A stretch of 64,000 nt of DNA from assembly GCF_003751225.1 (NCBI RefSeq), contig NZ_RJKE01000001.1, positions 5,270,001 through 5,334,000 on the forward strand. The letters are read 5' to 3'. The notes beneath the pieces were generated by a model that had not been told where the DNA came from, searched no databases, and saw only the letters and a list, made by a program, of their open reading frames with translations. This document shows positions 51,706 through 59,687 of the stretch, piece after piece; positions within the stretch are counted from its first letter, which is position 1, and each line of letters begins with the position of its first letter. The position numbers were made by a program, and so were the translations under genes. This DNA comes from Actinocorallia herbida. GTDB taxonomy: Bacteria; Actinomycetota; Actinomycetes; Streptosporangiales; Streptosporangiaceae.

Positions 51706-51869
51706 CGAAACCTCCAGTGTTTCGTATGACGTCGATTCTGCCTCCCGCCATTGCAGAACGCTTGGAATCGGCTTGCGGCCGTCGCCGATCGGCCGGGACC
51801 GGCCCGCTCCGCGGACCGGGCGGTCCCCGCGGCTCATGCGGGCGGACCGTGCCGAGAACCCCTGCGGGT

Positions 51870-52635
51870 ACTGATCGATGCCAACCCCTCGGCCGACCTC
51901 ACCATGAGCGGGTCGAGCCTCGTGGACAAGGCGCAGGTCGATCCGGCGCCGACCTCCTCCGCCCTGTCCGTCAGGGCGCGCGGCCACCTCGCGGGCACCG
52001 ACCCTGCCGCGCCGTACGCGAGCCCGGCGCTCGCCGACCTGCGCGGGCTTCCGCCCCTGCTCATCCAGGCCGGATCGGCCGAGATCCTGCTCGACGACGC
52101 GGTCCGCCTCGCCGCCCACCCCGGCCTCGACGTCGTCGTCAACGCCGCGGGCATCATGCTGCCCGAGGACGTGCTCGACGGGCGGTCCCTGAAGGTCGCG
52201 GAGGACACCATCGCCGCGAACCTCCTCGGGACCATCCGGATGGTCTACGCCTTCGCGCCGCACCTGGCGACCCGCGAGCAGGCCGCGATCCTCACCGTCA
52301 GCTCGGGCCTGGCGTTCGTACCGCTGCCCCTCACCCCCACCTACAGCGCCACCAAGGCCGCGGTCCACTCCTTCGGCGAGGCCCTGCGCGTCCAGCTCGC
52401 CGGAACCTCCGTCCAGGTGATCGAGCTGGTACCGCCCGCCGTCCGCACCACGCTGATGAACCAGGAGAACGTCGAGGCGGCGATGCCCCTGGACGACTTC
52501 CTCACCGAGGCGATGAGTCTCCTGTGGACCCGGCCGGACGCGCACGAGATCCTCGTCGAAAAGGTGCAGCCCCTCCGCTACGCCGTGTCCGACGGCACCT
52601 ATGACAGGGTGCTCTCCCTGCTCCCCGCCCGCTGA
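51870..52635 (+). pseudogene. alpha/beta hydrolase-SDR chimera
   Basis: One open frame joins the C-terminal half of an HSL-type hydrolase (ADLTMSGSSLVDKAQVDP...YASPALADLRGLPPLLIQAG...LLDDAVRLAA) directly to an SDR lacking its first 80 residues (LDVVVNAAGIMLPEDV...TVSSG...YSATKAAV...) and complete to its end. The junction is near 52110-52125. The hydrolase has lost the nucleophile and the terminal His; the SDR has lost its cofactor-binding GxxxGIG. The frame extends upstream to 51751 without hydrolase likeness. Formed by a deletion joining two genes; an enzyme activity is unlikely. Confidence 0.8.
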
Positions 52636-52655
52636 GCGCCCGCGTCGCGATTCCC

Positions 52656-52694
52656 CCGACCGGCGGTCCGCCGCAGCCGCGGACCGCCGGTCGG
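52656..52694 (+). terminator. strong terminator after the chimera
   Basis: Perfect 16-bp arms with a 7-nt loop, 20 bp after the stop. Its right arm and following bases (52678-52706) recur at 40526-40554. Confidence 0.75.
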
Positions 52695-52929
52695 CTCCGC
52701 CCGACGCAGACGATCCCGGCCCTGGGAGCACGCACGACCCGATCCCGAAGCCCCCACCGACCCTCGTCCCTCCCGCGAGCGGTCCCACCGCGCGACGGCG
52801 AGCCGTGCCGGGGGCTGCCCGCGACCGCGAGCTCGTGGCATCCGCGGAGGGCGGAAAACGGATTGATCGTGCCCGCGGGTGCTGTGAGGGTGGGCGGCGA
52901 GCAGTGGGCCGACGGACGGGGGCTGAAGC

Positions 52930-53874
52930 GTGCGGTATCCGAAGATCGCGCAGCGTTTCGGGGAGGGGGCGCTGCCGGGTGGGGCGTGGGTGGCGGAGGA
53001 GAAGGTGCACGGGGCGCATCTGGCGCTGGTGAGCGACGGCAGGACGGTGCGGGCCGCGGGGCGGCGGGGACCGCTGGACGAGGAGCGCTTCGCGGCGTTC
53101 TTCGGGCTGGCGCGGATCTGGCCCGTGCTGGCGACGGCGGCCGCGGCGGCGGCACGGACCGCGGGACGAGAGGTCGTCCTCTACGGGGAACTGGCGGGAG
53201 GCGGTTATCCGCACCCGGAGGTGGCGGTCGTGGAGGAGGTCGGGGCCGTGCAGACCGGCGTCTGGTACGCCCCCGATCTCGTCTGGCTGGCGTTCGACGG
53301 GGCCGTTCGCACGCCGTCGGGGCTGCGCTGGATGAGCCGTGCCGAGCTGGCCGGGCTGGCCTCCGGCACGGGGCTGGAGTGCGTGCCGCTGGTAGCGCGC
53401 GGAGCCCGCCATGAGCTACGCGAGCTGCCGGTGGACTTCCCGACGCTGGTGCCCGGTGCGCTAGGCCTCCCGGAGCTGCCCGGCAATCGGGCCGAGGGCT
53501 ATGTCCTGAAGCCCGACCGGCCCTGGAGCGCAGGGGAACGCGGGCCGCGTCCCGTGCTGAAGGTGAAGCATCCCGACTTCGCCGAGGACGTCCGCTACAA
53601 CGGGTCCCGCCCCTTTGTTCCCCCGTCCGGCGCGGTGCCGGCCTGGTTGCTGACGGCCGCGGTCGAACGGCTCACCCCGCCGCGCGCCGCGGCCGCCCGC
53701 AGCAAACTCGGCCCTTCCGCCGACCCGTCCGCCCTGGCCGAAGAACTCGTCGCCGACCTTCTCACCGACCTGGCCGACGCCGTGGGCGGACTTCCCGAAT
53801 CGGATCACCGGAGCCTTACCGCGGCACTCACCCCCGCGGCGCTCACCCTCAGCACGCCGCGCAGCAGGGCCTGA
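52930..53874 (+). CDS. RNA ligase, T4 Rnl2-like family
   Basis: The 314-residue protein has the nucleotidyltransferase motif I EEKVHGAHL with the predicted AMP-accepting Lys25, the ELAGGGYP region (motif III-like), motif IV EGYVLKP (Glu189) and motif V PVLKVKHPDF. These are the hallmarks of Rnl2-type RNA ligases that seal nicks in RNA. The rest is a helical C-terminal domain of about 90 residues. The GTG start has only a weak upstream site. No kinase/phosphatase (Pnkp, RtcB) or toxin partner is adjacent. Confidence 0.85.
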   Translation: MRYPKIAQRFGEGALPGGAWVAEEKVHGAHLALVSDGRTVRAAGRRGPLDEERFAAFFGLARIWPVLATAAAAAARTAGREVVLYGELAGGGYPHPEVAVVEEVGAVQTGVWYAPDLVWLAFDGAVRTPSGLRWMSRAELAGLASGTGLECVPLVARGARHELRELPVDFPTLVPGALGLPELPGNRAEGYVLKPDRPWSAGERGPRPVLKVKHPDFAEDVRYNGSRPFVPPSGAVPAWLLTAAVERLTPPRAAAARSKLGPSADPSALAEELVADLLTDLADAVGGLPESDHRSLTAALTPAALTLSTPRSRA

Positions 53875-54120
53875 GCACGGCAGCGCAGAGTCCGGCGTCG
53901 CCCTTGCGGGGTGGGTGCGGGCGGCCTCGTCAGACCTTGAGCAGAGCGTCGAGCTTGGTGAACGAGCTCTCCCAGCTCAGGCCCGGCGACGCCCGGCACC
54001 GCGACGAGGCGGCCATCGCGGCTACGATCTTGTAACAGGAGTTTCTAGATTTCGCTGATCGCAGTGCCTAGCATGGCGACCCCTGGTACCGGCTTCGTCC
54101 CCCCGAAAGGAAGCCTCGCC

Positions 54121-55131
54121 ATGCGAACTGGAGAGAGCCTCTCCGCTCGCCCGCCCGGCAGAACCGTCCGCGAACGCCTGCGCCGCCGCCCGGCCGCGGT
54201 GCTGGCCGCGGCGGCCTCGCTCGCGGCCTGCCTGACGGCGCCGTCCGCGTCCGCCGCCGCGGCGGCCGTGTGCACCGACCGGAACGGCTGGATCCCGAGC
54301 GGCACGATCGGGCAGGGCGTCCCGCACGTCACCGACACCGCGCTGCTCCGGCTCGCCGACGTCGACGGCGACGCCGACGACGACCTGCTGCTGCTCGACG
54401 AGATCGGCGGCATCCGGGCGTGGCGCAACAACGGCACCGACATGCCCGGCGGCGGAGGCTGGGCCTACATGGGGCGGATCGCCCTGGGCGCCGGATACCC
54501 GCCCGCGCGCGTCAGGTTCGCCGACCTCGACCGGGACGGCGACGACGACTACCTCGTCATCAAGGACGACGGCGCGATCGACGGCTACGTTAACAACGGC
54601 GGCGACCTCACCGGGACGGGCGGGATCACTCCCGGCTGGACCCCGGTCGGCCAGGTCGCCCAGGGCACCGGCGTGGCCGCCGACCAGATCCACTTCGCCG
54701 ACCTGGACGGCGACGGGGACGACGACTACCTCACCCTCCAGTACACCGGCCCGGTCCAGGGCTGGCGCAACGACGGTGGAGACGGCCCCGGCGGAGGCGG
54801 CTGGTCCCCCTGGGGCAAGGTCCGCGAGGGCGTCCCGCTGCCCGCGGACTTCGGACGGCAGGAGATCCACGACGTCAACTGCGACGGCCGCGACGACTAC
54901 CTCCTGCTGAGCGACGACAGCAGCCTCTACGCCTACGAGAACCAGGGCGAGACCCCCGGCGCGGAGACCCGCTTCGGCTGGAGCACGCTCACCCTGTACG
55001 CCCACGGCACCGGTGACGCCATCGACCGGATCATGTTCGGCGAGCTCAACGGCGACGGCCGCGTCGACTACATCGTGATGGCCCCGAACGGCTCCCTGGT
55101 CGGCTACCTGAACAACGGAGGCGACCAGTGA
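54121..55131 (+). CDS. secreted FG-GAP/VCBS-type repeat protein
   Basis: The 336-residue protein has a long signal sequence (Arg-rich n-region, Ala-rich core, cleavage near residue 43) and then four to five FG-GAP/VCBS blades with calcium-type loops (ADVDGDADDD, ADLDRDGDDD, ADLDGDGDDD, NCDGRDD, GELNGDGRVD). The mature start CTDRNGWIPSGTIGQG matches the start of the C-terminal propeller of the next protein, so this is a free version of that module. GAAAGGAAG precedes the ATG. Its stop overlaps the next start (GTGA). Confidence 0.88.
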   Translation: MRTGESLSARPPGRTVRERLRRRPAAVLAAAASLAACLTAPSASAAAAAVCTDRNGWIPSGTIGQGVPHVTDTALLRLADVDGDADDDLLLLDEIGGIRAWRNNGTDMPGGGGWAYMGRIALGAGYPPARVRFADLDRDGDDDYLVIKDDGAIDGYVNNGGDLTGTGGITPGWTPVGQVAQGTGVAADQIHFADLDGDGDDDYLTLQYTGPVQGWRNDGGDGPGGGGWSPWGKVREGVPLPADFGRQEIHDVNCDGRDDYLLLSDDSSLYAYENQGETPGAETRFGWSTLTLYAHGTGDAIDRIMFGELNGDGRVDYIVMAPNGSLVGYLNNGGDQ

Positions 55132-57554
55132 TCACGCACCCGGCCCGGCGCGGCAGGCACACCGTCGCCCTCGCGACCGCCCTGACGCTGCTCGCGTCCC
55201 TGCTGGTCGCGCTCCTGCCCGCCACCCCCGTGCTGGCCGCCGACAAGCCCCTGCTGAGCACCCCGCTGTTCAGCTGGAACATGCGCGGCGGCACCGCGAG
55301 CGCGCCGAACAGCAGCAAGTGGCCCGACTACGTCGCGCGCTATGCCCGGCTCGTCCCGATCATGATGCTCCAGGAGGCGGGCTCCGGTCCTCCCGGCAGC
55401 GCCGAAGCGCAGCCCGGCATCGTCCGCACGACCGTCGACTCCCAGGGCGCGATCCACACCCACACGGTCCAGCACTCCATCTGGACGCCGGGCTCCACCC
55501 GGTACCGCCGCCACGTCTACTTCCTGCTCACGCAGAACGGCCAGGGCGGCCGCGTCAACCTCGCGATGGTGCTCCAGGACGAGCCCGACGAGGTGAACGT
55601 GGTGCAGAACCCCGTCGACGCCGGGCGCACCGCGCTGGGCGTGCGGTACGGCGCCCACTGGTACTTCACCGTGCACGGACTGAGCGGCGGCGGCGGTGAC
55701 TCCGCGGTCCTGCTCGGCGCCATCGGCAACGCGGTGAACACGTGGGCGCAGGACCGCAACGTGCAGTACAACTGGACCGTCGGCGGCGACTTCAACGTCG
55801 ACCCCGACACCCTGGCCGGCCGCGCGGGCTACCCGACGGGCGCACTGCGGATCACCACTCCGGCCGGCGTCCCCACGCACGACAACGGCGGCCGGCTGGA
55901 CTACTTCGTCACCGACGACGCCCAGGCCGTGCAGAACGGCGTCCAGCAGGCGAGCGTCTACAACCACGACGACCAGGTGCCCGACTCCGACCACCGCGTC
56001 GTCTACGCAAGGCAGCGACTGCCGGGGCTGGTCCCCGAGTCGACCCGGCTCATGCCCCTCGGCGACTCCATCACCCAGGGCCTCAACAGCAGCGACTCCT
56101 CCGGCGCGCGCGACGAGATCCAGCACGATGTCGGCATGATCACCCTGGAGGATCTGGGCCTGGGCGGCGCCGCCCTGCCGTGGTCGCCGATCGCCAAGCG
56201 CGACCTGGTCGGCGAGCGCTGCACCGGCGTGGGCATCCCCGACCGCGACCACGAGGGCTGGCCCGGCTACACGATCGACCAGATCCGGCAGGAGGCGTCC
56301 GACGCCGTCCCCGGGATGCGGCCGAACATCGTCACGCTGATGGCCGGGACCAACGACATGGTCCGCGACGTCGACGTCGCCGACGCTCCGGCCCGGCTCA
56401 GCGCGTTCATCGACCAGATCTTCGCCGGATCGCCGGGTGTGGCGATCGTCGTCTCGCTGCTGACGCCGTCGGCCGACCCCGCGATCCAGGCGCGCATCAG
56501 CGCCTACAACGCGGCGATCGCCCCGATGATCGATCAGCGCACCGCCCGCGGCGACCGCGTCCTCCTGGTCGAACCGGCGCTCACGCTCGCCGACCTGGAC
56601 GACGTCGTGCACCCCAACGACGGCGGCTACCGCAAACTCGCGGACGCTTTCGGGCCGGGCATCAAGAACGTGCTCGCCCTCGGCTGGGTCCAGGAACCCG
56701 GGCCGATGACGATGACCTCGCTGTGCTCGGAGCGCAACGGCTACGCGCCCCAGGGCGTCATCGCCGCCGGTCTGCCCGGGAACCCCGACCTCGCCGACGC
56801 CCTGAAGTTCGCCGACCTCGACGGGGACGGCAAGGACGACTACGTCTGGCTCTCGCCGACCGGGGCGGCGACCGTCTGGCTGAACCGCGGCGGCGACGGG
56901 CCCGGCGGAGGCGGCTGGGTGTACCGCGCCGAGATCGCCCAGGGCGCGGGCACGGCCCCCGACCGGGTCTTCTTCGCCGACATGGACGGCGACGGCAAGG
57001 ACGACTACGTCGTCGTCCGCGAGGACAACGGCATCGACGTGTACCTCAACCGCGGCGGCGACACCACCGACGCGTCCGGCTGGCACCAGGGCTGGGAGCC
57101 GCGCCCGAACTACGGCCTCGGCACCCCGGTCCACCTCGACAAGATCCGGTTCGCCGACCTCGACGGCGACCGCCGCGCCGACTACGTCCGCCTCGTCGAC
57201 TTCAACCAGTACGTCGACGTCTGGTACAACCGCGGCGGCGACTCCCCCGGCCACAACGGCTGGCAGGAGGGCGGCCGCATCCTCACCGATCTGCCGGCCC
57301 GCGCCAACGCCCAGATCGAGTTCGCCGACCTCGACGCCGACGGCCTCGCCGACTACATCGCCCTCGACCCCGACGGCGTCCCCCGGGCCTGGCTCAACAC
57401 CGGCACCCCCACCTGGACCGACCGCGGCCAGATCGCCACCGGCACCGGCGGCCGCGTCGCCCTCCCGGAGATCGACGGCGACGGCCGGGCCGACTGGGTC
57501 CAGATCGCCTCCAACGGCGCCCTCACCGCCTGGCTCAACCGAGGCGGCGACTGA
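55128..57554 (+). CDS. secreted CdtB-like nuclease - SGNH hydrolase - FG-GAP fusion
   Basis: The 808-residue exported protein (signal cleavage near VLA-AD, about residue 38) has three parts. Residues about 45-295 match CdtB-type endonuclease/exonuclease/phosphatase folds: SWNMRGG, QEAG (Glu83), TVHG (His183), GDFNVD (Asp221, Asn223) and SDHR (Asp288, His289). Residues about 300-520 form an SGNH hydrolase: GDSITQG (Ser314), GTND (Asn409) and DVVHPND (Asp492, His495). Residues about 525-808 are FG-GAP blades (ADLDGDGKDD and relatives). It is coupled by a GTGA overlap to the preceding propeller gene. Expected activities are phosphodiester cleavage and ester/acetyl hydrolysis; target unknown. Confidence 0.9.
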   Translation: MITHPARRGRHTVALATALTLLASLLVALLPATPVLAADKPLLSTPLFSWNMRGGTASAPNSSKWPDYVARYARLVPIMMLQEAGSGPPGSAEAQPGIVRTTVDSQGAIHTHTVQHSIWTPGSTRYRRHVYFLLTQNGQGGRVNLAMVLQDEPDEVNVVQNPVDAGRTALGVRYGAHWYFTVHGLSGGGGDSAVLLGAIGNAVNTWAQDRNVQYNWTVGGDFNVDPDTLAGRAGYPTGALRITTPAGVPTHDNGGRLDYFVTDDAQAVQNGVQQASVYNHDDQVPDSDHRVVYARQRLPGLVPESTRLMPLGDSITQGLNSSDSSGARDEIQHDVGMITLEDLGLGGAALPWSPIAKRDLVGERCTGVGIPDRDHEGWPGYTIDQIRQEASDAVPGMRPNIVTLMAGTNDMVRDVDVADAPARLSAFIDQIFAGSPGVAIVVSLLTPSADPAIQARISAYNAAIAPMIDQRTARGDRVLLVEPALTLADLDDVVHPNDGGYRKLADAFGPGIKNVLALGWVQEPGPMTMTSLCSERNGYAPQGVIAAGLPGNPDLADALKFADLDGDGKDDYVWLSPTGAATVWLNRGGDGPGGGGWVYRAEIAQGAGTAPDRVFFADMDGDGKDDYVVVREDNGIDVYLNRGGDTTDASGWHQGWEPRPNYGLGTPVHLDKIRFADLDGDRRADYVRLVDFNQYVDVWYNRGGDSPGHNGWQEGGRILTDLPARANAQIEFADLDADGLADYIALDPDGVPRAWLNTGTPTWTDRGQIATGTGGRVALPEIDGDGRADWVQIASNGALTAWLNRGGD

Positions 57555-57558
57555 CCGA

Positions 57559-57591
57559 CCGGTGCCCCGGCCGCCCAAGCCGGGGCACCGG
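57559..57591. terminator. terminator after the CdtB-like fusion gene
   Basis: Perfect 13-bp arms CCGGTGCCCCGGC and its complement with a 7-nt loop, starting 5 bp after the stop. Confidence 0.75.
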
Positions 57592-57729
57592 CATCGACTT
57601 TCCCGAACCCTTCCATCTGGAGATCACCTGGGACGGCCTCGCCTTCTGAGCATGATCGGCTCCGCCGCGGCTGCGGTGAGGTGGGGCCACCCGGTCTGAA
57701 GGCCCGGCGGCGACCTCGTCCTCCGGTGC

Positions 57730-58407
57730 CTACTCGCCGGGGATCACCAGGCCCGATTCGTAGGCGAAGACCACGGCCTGGGCGCGGTCGCGCAGGTCGA
57801 GCTTGGTGAAGATGCGGCTGACGTGGGTCTTCACGGTCTGTTCGGCCAGGATCAGGGTCTGGGCGATCTCGGTGTTGGACAGGCCGCGGGCCACCAGAGC
57901 GAGGACCTCGGTCTCGCGTTCGGTCAGGCCCTTCAGCCGCTGTGCGGGCTTGCCCCTGGACACGGCGGGGCGCCGACTCGCGATGTCCTCGATGAGGCGG
58001 CGGGTCACCGACGGGGCGAGCAGCGCCTCGCCCGAGGCCACGATCCGCACCGCCGCGATGAGGTCGGCCGGCGGCGCGTCCTTGAGCAGGAAGCCGCTCG
58101 CGCCCGCGCGCAGCGCCTCGTAGACGTAGTCGTCGACGTCGAAGGTCGTGAGCATCAGGACGCGCGGCCGGTGGGTCACGCCGGGAGGCGGGGCCAGGAG
58201 GCGGCGAGCGGCCTCGAGACCGTCCATCTCGGGCATGCGCACGTCCATCAGCACGACGTCGGGATGGGTGCGCCGACTCAGTTCGACGCCCTGCGCGCCG
58301 TCGGGGGCCTCGCCCACCACGTCGATGTCGCTCTGGGCGGACAGCAGCGCGGTGAAACCCGCCCGCACCATGGCATGGTCGTCGACGACGATGACGCGGG
58401 TCGTCAC
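57730..58407 (-). CDS. NarL/FixJ-type response regulator
   Basis: The 225-residue regulator has a receiver domain with phospho-acceptor Asp55 (VVLMDVRMPEMDG), acidic pair Asp9/10 and Lys in SGFLLKDAP, and a C-terminal LuxR-type HTH (LTERETEVLALVARGLSNTE). Its GTG start overlaps the kinase stop by 4 bp. Targets may include the neighbouring secreted enzymes or membrane genes (inference). Confidence 0.95.
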   Translation of the reverse strand: MTTRVIVVDDHAMVRAGFTALLSAQSDIDVVGEAPDGAQGVELSRRTHPDVVLMDVRMPEMDGLEAARRLLAPPPGVTHRPRVLMLTTFDVDDYVYEALRAGASGFLLKDAPPADLIAAVRIVASGEALLAPSVTRRLIEDIASRRPAVSRGKPAQRLKGLTERETEVLALVARGLSNTEIAQTLILAEQTVKTHVSRIFTKLDLRDRAQAVVFAYESGLVIPGE

Positions 58408-59618
58408 GTGAGGTCCCTTTCGGCCAGGGGAAGTCGGGCTGCGACCCGGAAACCGCCGTCGGGCAGCGGCCCCACGTCGACGGTGCCGCCGATGAGCCGC
58501 ACCCGCTCGCGCATGCCGACGAGGCCGTGCCCGGTCGCGTTCGCCTCGAGCGGCGCGGCGGGCGGGCTCGGCGGTGGGCCGTTGACGACCACGATGGTGA
58601 GCCGCTCCCCCTCTTCCGAGACCGACACGTGGGTCGGGGCGCCCGGCGCGTGCCGCACGACGTTCGCGAGGGCCTCCTGGACGATACGGTACGCCGTCAG
58701 CCCCACCGCCTCGGACACCTCGGTGTCGCAGGGCCCGAACTCCACGGGCACACCCGCTCGTGCCGTCGCCTCCACCAGCTGCCCGATCTGCCGTAGACCC
58801 GGCTGGGGCGCGAGCTCGCTGCGCGGCTCCTCGCGCAGCACCCCGAGCAGGCGCCGCATCTCGTTCAGCGACCGGCGCGCGGTCGCCGCGATGGACGCCA
58901 GCTCGTCCCGCACTCCCGGCGGAACGCCCTCATGGCGGTAGGCGGCGGTGTCCGCCTGGATCGTGATGACGGACATGTGGTGCGCCACCACGTCGTGCAG
59001 TTCGCGCGCGATGCGGGCGCGTTCCTCCAGCAGGGTGCGCCGCTCGCGCTCGGCCTCGCTGATCGCCTCCTGGGCGACGAGCCGGCGCTTCACCTCGTAC
59101 TGCTCACGGAGCGCACCCGCGAGCAGGAGCGCGACGCCGCTGAGGATGATGAGCAGAATGCCGCTCCGGCTCGCGCCATCGGGCGCCGCGAACTCCAGGG
59201 CGACGGTCGCGCTCACCGTCGCCAGCCACACGGCCAGCAGGGTCCGGTGCCTCTCACGGAGGCCCAGGGCGAGGCAGAGGCCGATGTACCCGATGATCTC
59301 CATGGGCGGGAACGGCCACACGAGCCCTGCCCCGGCTTCGACGGTGAGCAGGGCGAGCGCTCCGGCGACGTCCGCGGCGAAGATCACGTACCAGGCCTGC
59401 AGCGGGCGGACGACGGCGAGCAGCAGCGGGACGGTCTGCGCGACGGCCAGTGCGCTCGCGACGCCGCCGTTCAGGCCGTAGTCGGCGGCGAGGACGTTGA
59501 CGGTGGTGGGAAGCAGGGTGACGCAGAGCACGAACGCGACGCCCCACGGCAGCAGCCGCACCCACCACCGCGAAGCCTCGGCGAACAGCGCGCGGGGGCC
59601 TTCCTTCACTGTCGGCAC
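58404..59618 (-). CDS. NarL-type sensor histidine kinase (HisKA_3)
   Basis: The 404-residue kinase has five to six N-terminal transmembrane segments, a HisKA_3 dimerisation helix with phospho-acceptor His208 in ARELHDVVAHHMSV, and an HATPase domain (TAYRIVQEALANVVRHA; GHGLVGMRERV). The GTG at 59618 is chosen for GGAGG with 8-base spacing. Together with the coupled response regulator it forms a two-component system; the short loops between helices suggest membrane- or envelope-sensing. Confidence 0.94.
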   Translation of the reverse strand: MPTVKEGPRALFAEASRWWVRLLPWGVAFVLCVTLLPTTVNVLAADYGLNGGVASALAVAQTVPLLLAVVRPLQAWYVIFAADVAGALALLTVEAGAGLVWPFPPMEIIGYIGLCLALGLRERHRTLLAVWLATVSATVALEFAAPDGASRSGILLIILSGVALLLAGALREQYEVKRRLVAQEAISEAERERRTLLEERARIARELHDVVAHHMSVITIQADTAAYRHEGVPPGVRDELASIAATARRSLNEMRRLLGVLREEPRSELAPQPGLRQIGQLVEATARAGVPVEFGPCDTEVSEAVGLTAYRIVQEALANVVRHAPGAPTHVSVSEEGERLTIVVVNGPPPSPPAAPLEANATGHGLVGMRERVRLIGGTVDVGPLPDGGFRVAARLPLAERDLT

Positions 59619-59687
59619 GGGCTCCGCCTCCCTCCCCTTGCGTCGTGGTGGACCTTCGCCATGGCGTCCGGAGCGCGGGCGCACCGA

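Noticed and set aside
53937-53982. Short minus-strand segment reading LSWESSFTKLDALLKV-stop, like the end of an SRPBCC protein
   Set aside because: The likeness is suggestive, but only 16 codons match and the upstream sequence does not continue the family in any frame. Too short to list as a pseudogene.
55104-57578. An 824-codon open frame antisense to the CdtB-like fusion gene
   Set aside because: Its Val/Gly/Asp-rich composition mirrors the GAC/GTC codons of the real gene and it has no motifs or start signal.
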